Assembly: GCF_005434945.1 (NCBI RefSeq)
Contig: NZ_SKCH01000006.1
Span: forward strand, 1-64,000
Direction: 5' to 3'
From: Prescottella subtropica
GTDB lineage: Bacteria > Actinomycetota > Actinomycetes > Mycobacteriales > Mycobacteriaceae
DNA: 64,000 nucleotides
Part shown: positions 28,946 through 38,515 of the stretch, piece by piece
Layout of the letters: each line of letters opens with the position of its first letter
How positions within the stretch are numbered: position 1 is the stretch's first letter
The notes under the pieces: generated by a model
What the model was told of the DNA's origin: nothing
Databases searched by the model: none
What the model saw: only the letters and a program-made list of their open reading frames with translations
Program-made: the position numbers and the translations under genes

Positions 28946-29508
28946 GAGTCGAGACCGTAGCAGGTGGCGACCTCGATTCTGGTCTCCCCGTAGCGCTTCA
29001 CGCGGTCGGGGCGCATGCCGTCCGGCCACGTCGTCTCCGGTGAGCGGAACGAGCGTTCCACCACGACGATCGAACCCTCCCCCACCCAGCGGTGCGCGAG
29101 AAGATCGGTCAGGGCTGCGGTGACCGCGTCCTCACCGAGCGCGTACGGCGGATCGGCGAGCACGATGTCGTACTCGCGTTCCGGGGTGCCCGCCACGACC
29201 GCCGCGACCGGGGCGACCCGCACCACCGCACCGGGCAGGCCGACCGTCGCCACGTTCGCCTTGACGACCGCGGCCGCCTTGGCGTCGGATTCGACGAGCA
29301 GCACGTGCGCGGCGCCCCGCGAGAGCGCCTCGAGCCCGAGGGCGCCGGAACCTGCGAACAGGTCGAGTACGGCGGCGCCCTCGAGCTCGATGCGGCTGTC
29401 CAGCGAGGAGAACAGGGCCTCCCGAACACGTTCGGACGTCGGTCGGGTCCCGCTCGCGGGCACCTGCAAACGCCTGCCCCCGGCACGGCCGGCGACGATT
29501 CTCGTCAC
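28942..29508 (-). CDS. rsmD: 16S rRNA (guanine966-N2)-methyltransferase RsmD
   Basis: RsmD methylates G966 of 16S rRNA. It has 188 residues: start [13 protein letters not shown], substrate-loop [18 protein letters not shown]-binding [19 protein letters not shown] (about 48-66) and catalytic DPPY (about 118-121). GTG start at 29508. It overlaps coaD by 4 bases and lies 27 bases downstream of pyc. Confidence 0.95.
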   Translation of the reverse strand: MTRIVAGRAGGRRLQVPASGTRPTSERVREALFSSLDSRIELEGAAVLDLFAGSGALGLEALSRGAAHVLLVESDAKAAAVVKANVATVGLPGAVVRVAPVAAVVAGTPEREYDIVLADPPYALGEDAVTAALTDLLAHRWVGEGSIVVVERSFRSPETTWPDGMRPDRVKRYGETRIEVATCYGLDS

Positions 29509-29535
29509 GGTGTCAGTCCTGTCCCTCGCTGGTCG

Positions 29536-32500
29536 TCAGTCGTTGCCGGCGGTCTCCCGCGTCGACACGACGGCGAGGAGATCCCCGCCCTCGACCTGGG
29601 AGGTGCCGCCGATGGCAACCCGCGTGACGATACCGCCGCGGGGGGCTGTGATCGCCGCCTCCATCTTCATCGCCTCGATCGTGGCGACGGTGTCCCCGGC
29701 CGACACGTGCCGGCCCTCGGTGACGACGAGGGTCACGGCACCGGCGAACGGTGCGGCGATGTGGCCGGGATTGTTCTTGTCGGCCTTCTCCGCCGCCGGC
29801 ACCTCGCTGGCGATGGACCGGTCGCGCACCGCCACCGGCCGCAGCTGGCCGTTGAGGATGCACATGACGGTGCGGTAGCCGCGCTCGTCGGGCTCGGAGA
29901 TCGCCTCGAGACCGATCAACAGTTCGACGCCCCGGCCGAGCTTGACGCGATGCTCCTCGTCGCGGCGCAGACCGTAGAAGAACTGGTTGGCCGACAGCTG
30001 CGACGTGTCGCCGTACTTCTCCCGATGCTCCTCGAACTCCTTGGTGGGGCCGGGGAACAGCAGCCGGTTGAGGGTCGCCTGACGTTCCTTCGACGTGCCC
30101 GCCAGACCCTTCTCCTCCTCCGCGGTCAGCGGGGTCTCCGGTTTGGCGGTGCCGCGGCCCTCGAGGGCCTTGCTGCGGAACGGTTCGGGCCAGCCGCCGG
30201 CCGGGGTGCCGAGTTCGCCGCGCAGGAAGCCGACGACCGAGTCCGGGATGTCGAACCGCGCGGGGTCCGCGGCGAATTCGTCGGCGGGGACGTCGGAGCC
30301 GACCATGTGCAGGGCGAGGTCGCCGACGACCTTCGACGACGGCGTCACCTTGATGAGGCGTCCGAGCATGCGGTCGGCGGCCGCATACTTGGCCTCGACC
30401 TCCTCGAAGCGGTCGCCGAGGCCGAGCGCGATCGCCTGCTGCCGCAGGTTGGACAGCTGCCCGCCCGGGATCTCGTGCGTGTAGACACGTCCGGTCGGGG
30501 CCGGGATACCGGACTCGAACGGCGCGTACACCTTGCGCAGCGCCTCCCAGTACGGCTCGAGATCACACACGGCCTGCAGGTCGATGCCCGTGTCGTGTTC
30601 GCCGTGCGCGGCGGCCGCGACGATCGCCGACAGCGCGGGCTGGCTGGTGGTGCCGGCCAGCGGCGCCGACGCGCCGTCGACGGCGTCGGCCCCGGCCTGC
30701 CACGCCGCGAGGTAGGTGGCCAGCTGGCCGCCGGGGGTGTCGTGGGTGTGCACGTGCACCGGCAGATCGAAGTTGGCGCGCAGCGCCGACACGAGCTTCG
30801 CGGCGGCCGGGGCCCGCAGCAGACCGGCCATGTCCTTGATGGCGAGGACGTGGGCGCCGGCGCCGACGATCTCCTCCGCCAGGCGCAGGTAGTAGTCGAG
30901 CGTGTACAGCTTCTCGTCCGGGTTCGCCAGATCACCGGTGTACGACATCGCGACCTCGGCGATCGTGGTGCCGGTCTCGCGGACCGCCTCGATCGCGGGC
31001 CGCATCTGGTCGACATTGTTGAGGGCGTCGAAGATCCGGAAGATGTCGATACCGGTGGCCGCGGCCTCGTCCACGAACGCGCGGGTGACCTTCTCCGGGT
31101 ACGGGGTGTAGCCGACGGTGTTGCGGCCACGCAGCAGCATCTGCAGATTGATGTTCGGGACGGCCTCGCGCAGCGCGGCGAGCCGGTACCACGGGTCCTC
31201 GTGCAGGAACCGCAGGGCCACGTCGTAGGTGGCACCGCCCCACGCCTCGATCGACAGCAGTTCCGGGGTCATCCGGGCGACGTGACCGGCGACGTCGAGC
31301 AGGCCGGACGTGCGCACGCGGGTCGCGAGCAGCGACTGGTGCGCGTCGCGGAACGTGGTGTCGGTGACCGCGAGGGCCTTCTGCTCGCGCAGTGCCTTCG
31401 CGAATCCGTCGGGGCCGAGTTCGCGGAGCCGGTCCCGCGAACCCTTCGACGGCGCCACCGTGAGGTCGATCTTCGGCAGCTTGTCGTGCGGGTACACCGT
31501 CGTCGGGCGGGCGCCGTGCGGCTTGTTGACCGTCACGTCGGCGAGGTAGTTGAGGATCTTGGTGCCGCGGTCGGCGGAGCTGCGCAGCGTCAGCAGTTCG
31601 GGGCGCTGCTCGATGAACGACGTCGTCACCCGGCCGGCGCGGAACTCGGGATCGTCCAGAACCGCCTGCAGGAACGGGATGTTCGTGGAGACACCGCGGA
31701 TACGGAACTCGGTGACGGCGCGGCGGGCACGGGCGATGGCGGCCTCGAAGTCGCGGCCGCGGCAGGTCAGCTTGACGAGCATCGAGTCGAAGTGCGCGCC
31801 GACCTCGGCCCCGAGGTTGGCTCCGCCGTCGAGCCGGACGCCGGCGCCGCCGGGGGTGCGGTAGCCGGTGATCCGTCCGGTGTCGGGACGGAATCCGTTG
31901 GCCGGGTCCTCGGTGGTGATGCGGCACTGCAGTGCCGCCCCGCGAATCGTGACGGCATCCTGGCTCAGGCCGAGATCGGCGAGGGTCTCCCCCGACGCGA
32001 TGCGCAACTGCGCCTGCACCAGGTCGACGTCGGTGATCTCCTCGGTCACCGTGTGCTCCACCTGGATGCGCGGATTCATCTCGATGAAGACGTGGTTGCC
32101 GCGGGTGTCGAGGAGGAATTCGACGGTGCCGGCGCACCGGTAGCCGATCTGCTTCGCGAAGGCGACGGCGTCCGCGCAGATCCGATCCCGCAGTGCCGGA
32201 TCGAGATTCGGGGCCGGTGCCAGTTCGATGACCTTCTGGTGCCGGCGCTGCAGCGAGCAGTCCCGCTCGAACAGGTGGATCACGTTGCCCTCGCCGTCGG
32301 CGAGGATCTGCACCTCGATGTGCCGCGGGTCGACGACGGCCTGCTCGAGGAACACCGTCGGGTCACCGAACGCCGACTCCGCTTCCCGCGACGCCGCCTC
32401 GATCGACTCCCGCAGCTGCGCGAACTCGGCGACGCGCCGCATGCCGCGTCCGCCGCCGCCTGCGACGGCCTTGACGAAGATCGGGAACTCCATGTCACCT

Positions 32501-32943
32501 GCGGCTGCGAGCAGCGCGTCGACGTCGGCCGACGGCTCCGACGACGCCAGCACCGGCAGCCCCGCCGCCTTCGCGGCCGCGATCGCCCGCGCCTTGTTGC
32601 CGGTCAGCTCGAGCACCTCGGCGGACGGACCGACGAAGGTGATGCCCTGCGCCTCGCACGCCGCCGCCAGATCCGGGTTCTCCGACAGGAAGCCGTAGCC
32701 CGGGTAGATCGCGTCCGCACCCGACTGCCGGGCGGCCGAGACGATCTCGTCGACGGACAGATAGGCGCGGACCGGGTGCCCGACCTCACCGATCTGGTAG
32801 GCCTCGTCGGCCTTGAGACGGTGCACCGAGTTGCGGTCTTCGTACGGGAACACCGCGACCGTTCCGGCGCCCAGTTCGTAGGCTGCACGGAATGCGCGGA
32901 TCGCAATTTCGCCGCGGTTGGCGACGAGGACTTTGGTGAACAT
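29536..32943 (-). CDS. pyc: Pyruvate carboxylase
   Basis: This biotin enzyme converts pyruvate, bicarbonate and ATP to oxaloacetate to refill the TCA cycle. It has 1135 residues, normal for the single-chain form. The biotin carboxylase domain starts MFTKVLVANRGEIAIRAFRA and contains AGGGGRGMR and MNPRIQVEHTVTE. The carboxyltransferase domain has DTTFRDAHQSLLATR, and the C-terminal biotinyl domain has EAMKMEA with Lys1093. ATG at 32943; a longer frame starting at 33021 lacks family similarity. RamB/PrpR-like boxes lie 70-117 bases upstream. Confidence 0.97.
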   Translation of the reverse strand: MFTKVLVANRGEIAIRAFRAAYELGAGTVAVFPYEDRNSVHRLKADEAYQIGEVGHPVRAYLSVDEIVSAARQSGADAIYPGYGFLSENPDLAAACEAQGITFVGPSAEVLELTGNKARAIAAAKAAGLPVLASSEPSADVDALLAAAGDMEFPIFVKAVAGGGGRGMRRVAEFAQLRESIEAASREAESAFGDPTVFLEQAVVDPRHIEVQILADGEGNVIHLFERDCSLQRRHQKVIELAPAPNLDPALRDRICADAVAFAKQIGYRCAGTVEFLLDTRGNHVFIEMNPRIQVEHTVTEEITDVDLVQAQLRIASGETLADLGLSQDAVTIRGAALQCRITTEDPANGFRPDTGRITGYRTPGGAGVRLDGGANLGAEVGAHFDSMLVKLTCRGRDFEAAIARARRAVTEFRIRGVSTNIPFLQAVLDDPEFRAGRVTTSFIEQRPELLTLRSSADRGTKILNYLADVTVNKPHGARPTTVYPHDKLPKIDLTVAPSKGSRDRLRELGPDGFAKALREQKALAVTDTTFRDAHQSLLATRVRTSGLLDVAGHVARMTPELLSIEAWGGATYDVALRFLHEDPWYRLAALREAVPNINLQMLLRGRNTVGYTPYPEKVTRAFVDEAAATGIDIFRIFDALNNVDQMRPAIEAVRETGTTIAEVAMSYTGDLANPDEKLYTLDYYLRLAEEIVGAGAHVLAIKDMAGLLRAPAAAKLVSALRANFDLPVHVHTHDTPGGQLATYLAAWQAGADAVDGASAPLAGTTSQPALSAIVAAAAHGEHDTGIDLQAVCDLEPYWEALRKVYAPFESGIPAPTGRVYTHEIPGGQLSNLRQQAIALGLGDRFEEVEAKYAAADRMLGRLIKVTPSSKVVGDLALHMVGSDVPADEFAADPARFDIPDSVVGFLRGELGTPAGGWPEPFRSKALEGRGTAKPETPLTAEEEKGLAGTSKERQATLNRLLFPGPTKEFEEHREKYGDTSQLSANQFFYGLRRDEEHRVKLGRGVELLIGLEAISEPDERGYRTVMCILNGQLRPVAVRDRSIASEVPAAEKADKNNPGHIAAPFAGAVTLVVTEGRHVSAGDTVATIEAMKMEAAITAPRGGIVTRVAIGGTSQVEGGDLLAVVSTRETAGND

Positions 32944-33011
32944 GGCAAGGAAACTACCGCGTTCCGGAGCGGTTCGCCGGGGCACCCCCACTCCGGAACC
33001 CGGACTTAACA

Positions 33012-33060
33012 AACTTCGCAAACAACGCCTCTGACGTGCGAAATTGGCAAGTTTGCAAAC
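33012..33060 (-). promoter_or_regulatory. RamB/PrpR-like TTYGCAAA boxes upstream of pyc
   Basis: Three similar boxes lie together: AAACTTCGCAAA at 33011-33022, the reverse-oriented TGCGAAA at 33037-33043 and AAGTTTGCAAAC at 33049-33060 (the last centred on the palindrome GTTTGCAAAC). The recalled RamB consensus in Corynebacterium is AAACTTTGCAAA, and mycobacterial PrpR uses TTTGCAAA. Both control acetate/propionate and central carbon genes. This makes a carbon-source-responsive operator for pyc likely, but no regulator gene is nearby. Confidence 0.5.
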
Positions 33061-33108
33061 AGGGGAAGAAGTGCCCAGTACAGGGCCGTCCGAGCCCGTT
33101 CCCGCGCG

Positions 33109-35364
33109 CTAGGACTTCTCCAGGAACGCGATCCGCTTCTCGTCGAGAGCGGCCGTCACCATCGCCGCCAGACCCGGATGCCCGGCGAGGTCCGGGTCGG
33201 CCGCGGTGATCCGGGACGCGAAGTCGCGGGCCGACTCGATCACGTCCTCGTGCTCGAGCAGCGACAGCAGCCGCAGGGTCGTCGTGCTCCCGGACTGTGC
33301 CCGGCCGAGCACGTCGCCCTCCCGCCGCTGCCGCAGGTCCAGCTGCGCCAACTCGAAACCGTCGTTGGTGCCGGCGACCGCGGTGAGCCGCTGGTACGTC
33401 GGCGACTCCGGCATCGCGTCGGTGACGAGGATGCACAGCCCCTGGTGGCTGCCGCGGCCGACGCGACCCCGGAGCTGATGGAGCTGGCTCACCCCGAAAC
33501 GGTCGGCGTCGACGATCACCATGACGGTCGCGTTCGGGACGTTGACCCCGACCTCGACGACCGTGGTGCACACCAGCACGTCGATGCCGCCGGCCGTGAA
33601 ATCGCGCATCACGGCGTCCTTCTCGTCCGACGGCAGCCGTCCGTGCAGCAGCCCGACCCGCAGATCCCGCATCGGACCGGTCCGCAACCGGTCGAACAGG
33701 TCCACCGCGGACGTCGTCTCGGGCGGCTCCTTGCCGGCCTTGATCAGGTCCTCCTCGGTCTCGCCGTCCCCGATCCGCGAGCACACCACGTACGCCTGCC
33801 GGCCGGCGGCCACCTCCTCGCGGATCCGTTCCCACGCCCGGGCCACCCACTGCGGCTTCTGCCGGGCCGGGACGACGTTGCTGACGATCGGCGCCCGCCC
33901 GCTCGGCAGCTGCCGCAGCGTCGACGTCTCCAGGTCACCGAGGACAGTCATCGCGATCGTGCGCGGGATGGGGGTGGCGGTCATGACCAGCAGGTGCGGG
34001 CTCAGCCCGTTCTTGGCGCGGTTGCGGAGTTCGTCGCGCTGCTCGACACCGAACCGGTGCTGTTCGTCGACGACGACGAAGCCCAGATTGTCGAACTCGA
34101 CCCCCTGCTGGATGAGCGCGTGGGTCCCGATGACGATGCCGGCCTGGCCGGTCACGATGTCGAGCAGCGCCGCCTGCCGCGCCTTCGCCGACATCGACCC
34201 GGTCAACAGCGTCACCTTCGTCGCACCGTCCGCGGCGCCGAGTTCCCCGGCCGTCCCGAGCGGACCGAGCATCTCCCCCAGCGACCGGGCATGTTGGGAG
34301 GCAAGGACTTCCGTCGGCGCCAGCAGCGCGCACTGGTAGCCGGCGTCGACGGCCTGCAGCATGGCCCGCAACGCGACGATCGTCTTGCCCGACCCGACCT
34401 CGCCCTGCAGCAGCCGGTTCATCGGGTGTGCGGCCGCGAGATCTGCGGCGATCTCCGCCGCCACCTCGTGCTGCCCGTCGGTCAGTTCGAACGGCAACTG
34501 CCGGTCGAAGGCCGCGGCCAGCCCGTCCGGCGTCGGCGGGCACTGCGGCGCCACCCGGAGCGCGGCGTCGCGGCGGCGCTGCGCGAGCACCAACTGCAGC
34601 GCCGCGGCCTCGTCGAACCGCAGCCGTTCCTGGGCGCGGCCGACGTCGTCGCGGTGCTCGGGCAGGTGCACGGCCCGCAGCGCCTCGTCGAGCCCGATCA
34701 GGCCGTGCTCGCCGCGCACGTCCGCCGGGAGCGGATCGTCGACGACGTCGAGCTGGTCGAGGATCTGGCGGACGCAGCGCAGCAGCGTCCAGCTCTCCAC
34801 GTCGCGGGTGGCGGGATACAGCGGGATCAGCTCCCGGTCGAAGATCGACATGTCCACACCGGCCCCGGAATCCTGTGTGGCCCTGGCCATCCCGGCGAGC
34901 GCACCCGCACCCTTCACGTGCGCCATGGACACGATCGGGTCGTCGCCCGCAGTGGTGTCCGGCAGGATCAGATAGCTCGGATGCGTCAGCCCCCACTTGC
35001 CCCGGAACGTCTTGACGGTGCCCGAGAACATCCCCTTGGCTCCCACCCGGACCGCGTGCCTGACCTTCTGCGGGTTGAAGAACGTGACGTCGACGCTCTG
35101 CGATTCGGCGGCGAGCACCACCTTGAGCATCTGGCCGCGGCGGCTCTTCATGTTCACCACGTCGGCCTTGACGACCTTCGCGACGATCGTGACGTGCGAG
35201 CCCTCCTCCGGATCCTTCTCGGTCAACTCCCGGCCCTGCGAGGCGTACCGGTGCGGGTAGTGCCGCAGCAGGTCCTCGACCGTGTGGATGTCGAACGCGT
35301 CGACGAGCGCATCCGCGGTCTTCGCCCCCAGCAAGGGTTCGAGCCGATCGTCCAGTGCCGCCAT
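33109..35364 (-). CDS. recG: ATP-dependent DNA helicase RecG
   Basis: RecG remodels stalled replication forks and Holliday junctions. It has 751 residues. An N-terminal wedge/OB domain contains DLLRHYPHRY and GKWGLTHPSYLI. Helicase motifs follow: GEVGSGKT (I), DEQHRFGVEQR (II), MTATPIPRT (III), VVEVGVNVPNATVM (V) and QLRGRVGRG (VI). The ATG at 35364 follows GGAGAGACGAG; the frame upstream to 35421 would enter the space after the DAK-family gene. It lies 16 bases downstream of that gene. Confidence 0.96.
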   Translation of the reverse strand: MAALDDRLEPLLGAKTADALVDAFDIHTVEDLLRHYPHRYASQGRELTEKDPEEGSHVTIVAKVVKADVVNMKSRRGQMLKVVLAAESQSVDVTFFNPQKVRHAVRVGAKGMFSGTVKTFRGKWGLTHPSYLILPDTTAGDDPIVSMAHVKGAGALAGMARATQDSGAGVDMSIFDRELIPLYPATRDVESWTLLRCVRQILDQLDVVDDPLPADVRGEHGLIGLDEALRAVHLPEHRDDVGRAQERLRFDEAAALQLVLAQRRRDAALRVAPQCPPTPDGLAAAFDRQLPFELTDGQHEVAAEIAADLAAAHPMNRLLQGEVGSGKTIVALRAMLQAVDAGYQCALLAPTEVLASQHARSLGEMLGPLGTAGELGAADGATKVTLLTGSMSAKARQAALLDIVTGQAGIVIGTHALIQQGVEFDNLGFVVVDEQHRFGVEQRDELRNRAKNGLSPHLLVMTATPIPRTIAMTVLGDLETSTLRQLPSGRAPIVSNVVPARQKPQWVARAWERIREEVAAGRQAYVVCSRIGDGETEEDLIKAGKEPPETTSAVDLFDRLRTGPMRDLRVGLLHGRLPSDEKDAVMRDFTAGGIDVLVCTTVVEVGVNVPNATVMVIVDADRFGVSQLHQLRGRVGRGSHQGLCILVTDAMPESPTYQRLTAVAGTNDGFELAQLDLRQRREGDVLGRAQSGSTTTLRLLSLLEHEDVIESARDFASRITAADPDLAGHPGLAAMVTAALDEKRIAFLEKS

Positions 35365-35380
35365 CTCGTCTCTCCGTCTC

Positions 35381-37057
35381 CTACTCGACGCCGAACTGCA
35401 GCAGGTCGCAGCCCTGCCCACCGCGATACACCATCACCTCGACACCCGGGTTCCGGGACGTGAGGTGGTCGGCGATCCGCTCCCCGAGCGCATCGCTCGC
35501 CTTCTCCCCCAACAGGATCGTGACGAGTTCACCGCCGGCCCGCAGCACCAGTTCGACGAGCCGCCGACCGGCCGCCGCCACATCGGATTCGATGACGACG
35601 ACCTCGTGGCCGACGAGGCCGAGGCAGTCCCCCGGTTCGCACGTGCCGACATAGGTGAGGGCTCGTTCGTCGGCGATCCGCAACGACCCCCACCGGACCG
35701 CGGCGGCGGCCTCCGACATCGAGTACGCGTCGTCGACGCCGATGCGGCCGGGGTCGTGCACGGCGAGGGCCGCGAGCGCCTGGACAGTGGACGAACTCGG
35801 CAGGAACACGACCTCGCGGCCGTCGGCCCGGGCCTGCGCACCGACCGCGACGAGGTCCGGCGCCGGCAGCGCCCCGTTGGGCAGCACCGTCACGTCCCGC
35901 CGGCCGGTGCGACGGATCGCGTCCAGCAGGTCGGCGCCGGTGATCGCGTCGTCCGCCCGCAGCACGTGCGCGCCCTCCTGCGCGAACAGGTCGGCCGCCC
36001 CCTGCCCCGCGACGATCGACAGCACCGCCCGCGGGCCGCGTCCCGTCGTCGCGGTCCGGGCGGCGTCGAGCACGAAGCACGTGATCCGCACCTGCGACAG
36101 CACCCCGGCGGTCAGCCCTGCCTCGACAGCGGCGCCGGCGTCCGTGCAGTGCACGTGCACCGACCAGGTCGCCGACGCCCCGACGTCGTCACCGGCGCCG
36201 TCACCGACGATGACGACCGAGTCCCCGATCGTCCCGAGCACCGCACGCAGCTTCCCGATCCGGTCACTGTCGGTGCCGGAGACGAGGTACATCACCTCGT
36301 AGTCCTGGTCGGCCGCCGCCGGCGCGACCGGACAGTCCTGGGGGTCCGTGCACGGATGCCCACCGTCCGGTACCGGCCGTCCCCGCCGGGTGGGGATCGG
36401 CGCGCGGTCGGGGGCCCGTCCGGTGACGACCTCGACGAGCGCGTCCAGGATCACCACCAGTCCCCGCCCGCCCGCGTCGACGACCCCGGCCGCGCCGAGC
36501 ACGTCGAGTTGGGCGGGAGTGTGCAGCAGGGCTGCGGCCGCGGTGTCCGCGGCGGTCCGCACGAGATCGGGGAGGACGACGTCCGGGGCTGCGGTCTCGA
36601 CGGCGTGGGCGGCGGCCGCGAGAACCGTCACGATCGTCCCGTCCATCGGCCGGCTCACCGCGTCGCGCGCCAGGGTGGATGCGTGCCGCAGCGCGGACCG
36701 CAGGCCCGCCCCGTCGAGTCGGCCGGGATCCGCCGAGTCGGCCGTCCCCCGGGCGAGGCCGCGCAGCACCTGGGACAGGATCGCCCCCGAGTTCCCCCGC
36801 GCACCCGCGACCGCGCCGCGCGCGAGGGCCGCCGCAACCGCGGTGACGTCCCCGGCATGTTCACCGTCGCGCACCGCATCCGCGGCGCGCACCGCCGACC
36901 GCATCGTCGCCACCAGATTGGTGCCGGTGTCGGCGTCGGGGACCGGGAAGACGTTGAGGTCGTTGATCTCGTCGCAGTGCTCCGCGAGACCGGTGACGCA
37001 TGCGCGGGCCCACCGGTGCAGCACCGGGCCGTCGATCGCCTCCGGGGCTTCGAGCAC
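35381..37057 (-). CDS. DAK2/FakA-like phosphatase or kinase-domain protein
   Basis: This 558-residue protein begins with a DhaL/DAK2 nucleotide-binding domain: NDLNVFPVPDADTGTN (about 32-47) supplies the Mg-ATP aspartates, and GARGNSGAILSQVLRGLA the phosphate loop. A FakA-type C-terminal region follows. It corresponds to the mycobacterial Rv2974c/Rv2975c locus next to recG. FakA phosphorylates fatty acids in Firmicutes with FakB partners; no fakB is seen here, so that role is unproven. GTG at 37057 was chosen for its AGAGGACAG site; upstream frame lacks similarity. Confidence 0.85.
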   Translation of the reverse strand: MLEAPEAIDGPVLHRWARACVTGLAEHCDEINDLNVFPVPDADTGTNLVATMRSAVRAADAVRDGEHAGDVTAVAAALARGAVAGARGNSGAILSQVLRGLARGTADSADPGRLDGAGLRSALRHASTLARDAVSRPMDGTIVTVLAAAAHAVETAAPDVVLPDLVRTAADTAAAALLHTPAQLDVLGAAGVVDAGGRGLVVILDALVEVVTGRAPDRAPIPTRRGRPVPDGGHPCTDPQDCPVAPAAADQDYEVMYLVSGTDSDRIGKLRAVLGTIGDSVVIVGDGAGDDVGASATWSVHVHCTDAGAAVEAGLTAGVLSQVRITCFVLDAARTATTGRGPRAVLSIVAGQGAADLFAQEGAHVLRADDAITGADLLDAIRRTGRRDVTVLPNGALPAPDLVAVGAQARADGREVVFLPSSSTVQALAALAVHDPGRIGVDDAYSMSEAAAAVRWGSLRIADERALTYVGTCEPGDCLGLVGHEVVVIESDVAAAGRRLVELVLRAGGELVTILLGEKASDALGERIADHLTSRNPGVEVMVYRGGQGCDLLQFGVE

Positions 37058-37375
37058 GCGCCTGTCCTCTTTCTCTACTGGTCGACTTCTCTCCGGTCGA
37101 CCGTGGTCGTGCACGGACCGGTTCGATCCCGTCGGCAAGCCTAGCCGCGAGCACCGACGGACCCGGTGTGCACGCGGCACCGGGGGGCGGGTACCGTCGG
37201 GTGCAGTCTTCGACACGGTTCGGCTCCGATTCTTCGGTCGCGAATACAGCGATTTGGCCAATCGAACCGGGTGCGGTTACCCTTGTCGGGTTGCCTCGCA
37301 CAAGCGGCCCAGCCGTATGTGTTCCGAAGGCACCGCAACAAGACAATGTTTGACTATCACAAGGAGTTCGCGACT
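37058..37375 (+). promoter_or_regulatory. Intergenic region with putative rpmB promoter
   Basis: This divergent gap separates the DAK-family gene from rpmB. A candidate forward promoter has TTGGCC (37254-37259) and TACCCT (37278-37283) separated by 18 bases. The rest of the leader up to rpmB shows no riboswitch-like pattern that I could recognise. Short open frames across the gap are not credible genes. Confidence 0.4.
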
Positions 37376-37567
37376 ATGGCTGCCGTCTGCGACGTTTGCG
37401 CCAAGGGCCCCGGCTTCGGTAAGTCGGTCTCGCACTCGCACCGGCGCACCAATCGTCGCTGGAACCCGAACATCCAGACCGTTCGTGCTCAGGTTGCTCC
37501 CGGCAACACCAAGAGGCTGAACGTCTGCACCTCCTGCCTCAAGGCAGGCAAGGTCGTCCGCGGCTGA
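37376..37567 (+). CDS. rpmB: 50S ribosomal protein L28 (zinc-binding form)
   Basis: This 63-residue L28 starts [20 protein letters not shown] and ends with [13 protein letters not shown]. It therefore has two CxxC pairs and is the zinc-containing form; actinobacteria often carry a second cysteine-free copy under Zur control. [11 protein letters not shown] is the conserved core. AAGGAG (37361-37366) lies 9 bases before the ATG. A strong terminator follows directly, so it is monocistronic. Confidence 0.96.
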   Translation: MAAVCDVCAKGPGFGKSVSHSHRRTNRRWNPNIQTVRAQVAPGNTKRLNVCTSCLKAGKVVRG

Positions 37568-37590
37568 TCCAGCCCGCAGACACGGTTCTC

Positions 37591-37627
37591 GAAGAACCCC
37601 CGGCACCATCGGTGTCGGGGGTTCTTC
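37591..37627. terminator. Terminator after rpmB
   Basis: A 17-bp stem (GAAGAACCCCCGGCACC with GGTGTCGGGGGTTCTTC, one G-U wobble) surrounds a 3-base loop, 23 bases past the rpmB stop. It is followed by a T-containing stretch without a long T run. Confidence 0.85.
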
Positions 37628-37699
37628 GCTGTTCCCTGTTGTAGCGGGCCCTGTCGTCGCTGGGTGGGACGGGTTCCCGACTCGGGTCGGCGGGGCCGC

Positions 37700-37705
37700 T
37701 ACTGT
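37700..37705 (+). promoter_or_regulatory. Putative -10 box for leaderless enoyl-CoA hydratase gene
   Basis: TACTGT at 37700-37705 is seven bases before the GTG at 37713, which has no ribosome site. This suggests a leaderless transcript and favours 37713 over the in-frame GTG at 37704. No clear -35 is seen. Confidence 0.45.
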
Positions 37706-37712
37706 GCTCCAC

Positions 37713-38507
37713 GTGACTGCAACTGACGCACCCAGCAATGTCCGGATCGAGGACGGCGTCCTGCGCGTGGCCGTGTCCACGTCCGCCGACGGAACTTCCC
37801 TCGACGTCGACGGGCTCGCCGACGCCACGACCGCACTGCGCAACCTTCCCGACGGCGTGCGCGCGGTGCTGCTCGTCGGAGACGGCGGCAACTTCTGTGC
37901 CGGCGGCAACGTCCGTGCGTTCGGGTCCGCCGAGAACCGCGGCGAGTACGTCGGACAGATCGCCGCCGCGTTCCACGAGTTCGTGCGCGCCCTCGACGCG
38001 TCGCCGCTGCCCGTCGTCGCCGCCGTCCACGGTTGGGCGGCCGGCGCAGGCATGAGCATCGTGTGCCTCGCCGACGTCGCGATCGGCGGCACCTCCACCA
38101 AGATGCGCCCCGCCTACCCGACGATCGGCTTCACCCCGGACGGCGGCATGTCGTGGACGCTGCCGCGTGCCGTCGGCGCGTCCCGGGCCCGCGAGATCCT
38201 CCTCACCGATGCCGTGCTCGGCGCCGACGAGGCCGTGCGCCTCGGTCTGCTCAGCCGGATCGTCGAGGACGATCAGGTGCAGGACGAAGCGCTGCGCGTC
38301 GCCCGCACCCTGGCGGCCGGCCCGACCGCGGCGTACGCGGGTATCAAGACCCTGTTCACGAGCAGCCGCGGCGCCACGCTGTCCGAGCAGCTCGACGCCG
38401 AGACCGCGTCGATCTCGGCGGCCGCCGACAGCCCGACCGGGCGTGAGGGTGTCGACGCGTTCGTCGGCAAGCGCCGCCCCGACTGGGGTTCGGTCCGCGG
38501 CGCCTGA
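37713..38507 (+). CDS. Enoyl-CoA hydratase/isomerase family protein
   Basis: This 264-residue crotonase-fold enzyme probably acts on CoA thioesters (hydration or isomerisation). The oxyanion-hole segments are visible: GNFCAGGNV (about 61-69) and VHGWAAGAGMSIVCLADV (about 105-122). The acidic catalytic pair expected of true hydratases is not clear: FTPDGGMSWTLPRAVG has Asp rather than the second Glu, as in isomerase-type members. The natural substrate is unknown. GTG at 37713 is preferred on the leaderless argument. Convergent with ung. Confidence 0.85.
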   Translation: MTATDAPSNVRIEDGVLRVAVSTSADGTSLDVDGLADATTALRNLPDGVRAVLLVGDGGNFCAGGNVRAFGSAENRGEYVGQIAAAFHEFVRALDASPLPVVAAVHGWAAGAGMSIVCLADVAIGGTSTKMRPAYPTIGFTPDGGMSWTLPRAVGASRAREILLTDAVLGADEAVRLGLLSRIVEDDQVQDEALRVARTLAAGPTAAYAGIKTLFTSSRGATLSEQLDAETASISAAADSPTGREGVDAFVGKRRPDWGSVRGA

Positions 38508-38515
38508 GTTCCACG

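Noticed and set aside
29092-33009. A 1305-residue open frame on the forward strand
   Set aside because: It is wholly antisense to pyc and rsmD, with a composition typical of high-GC shadow frames and no recognisable domain.
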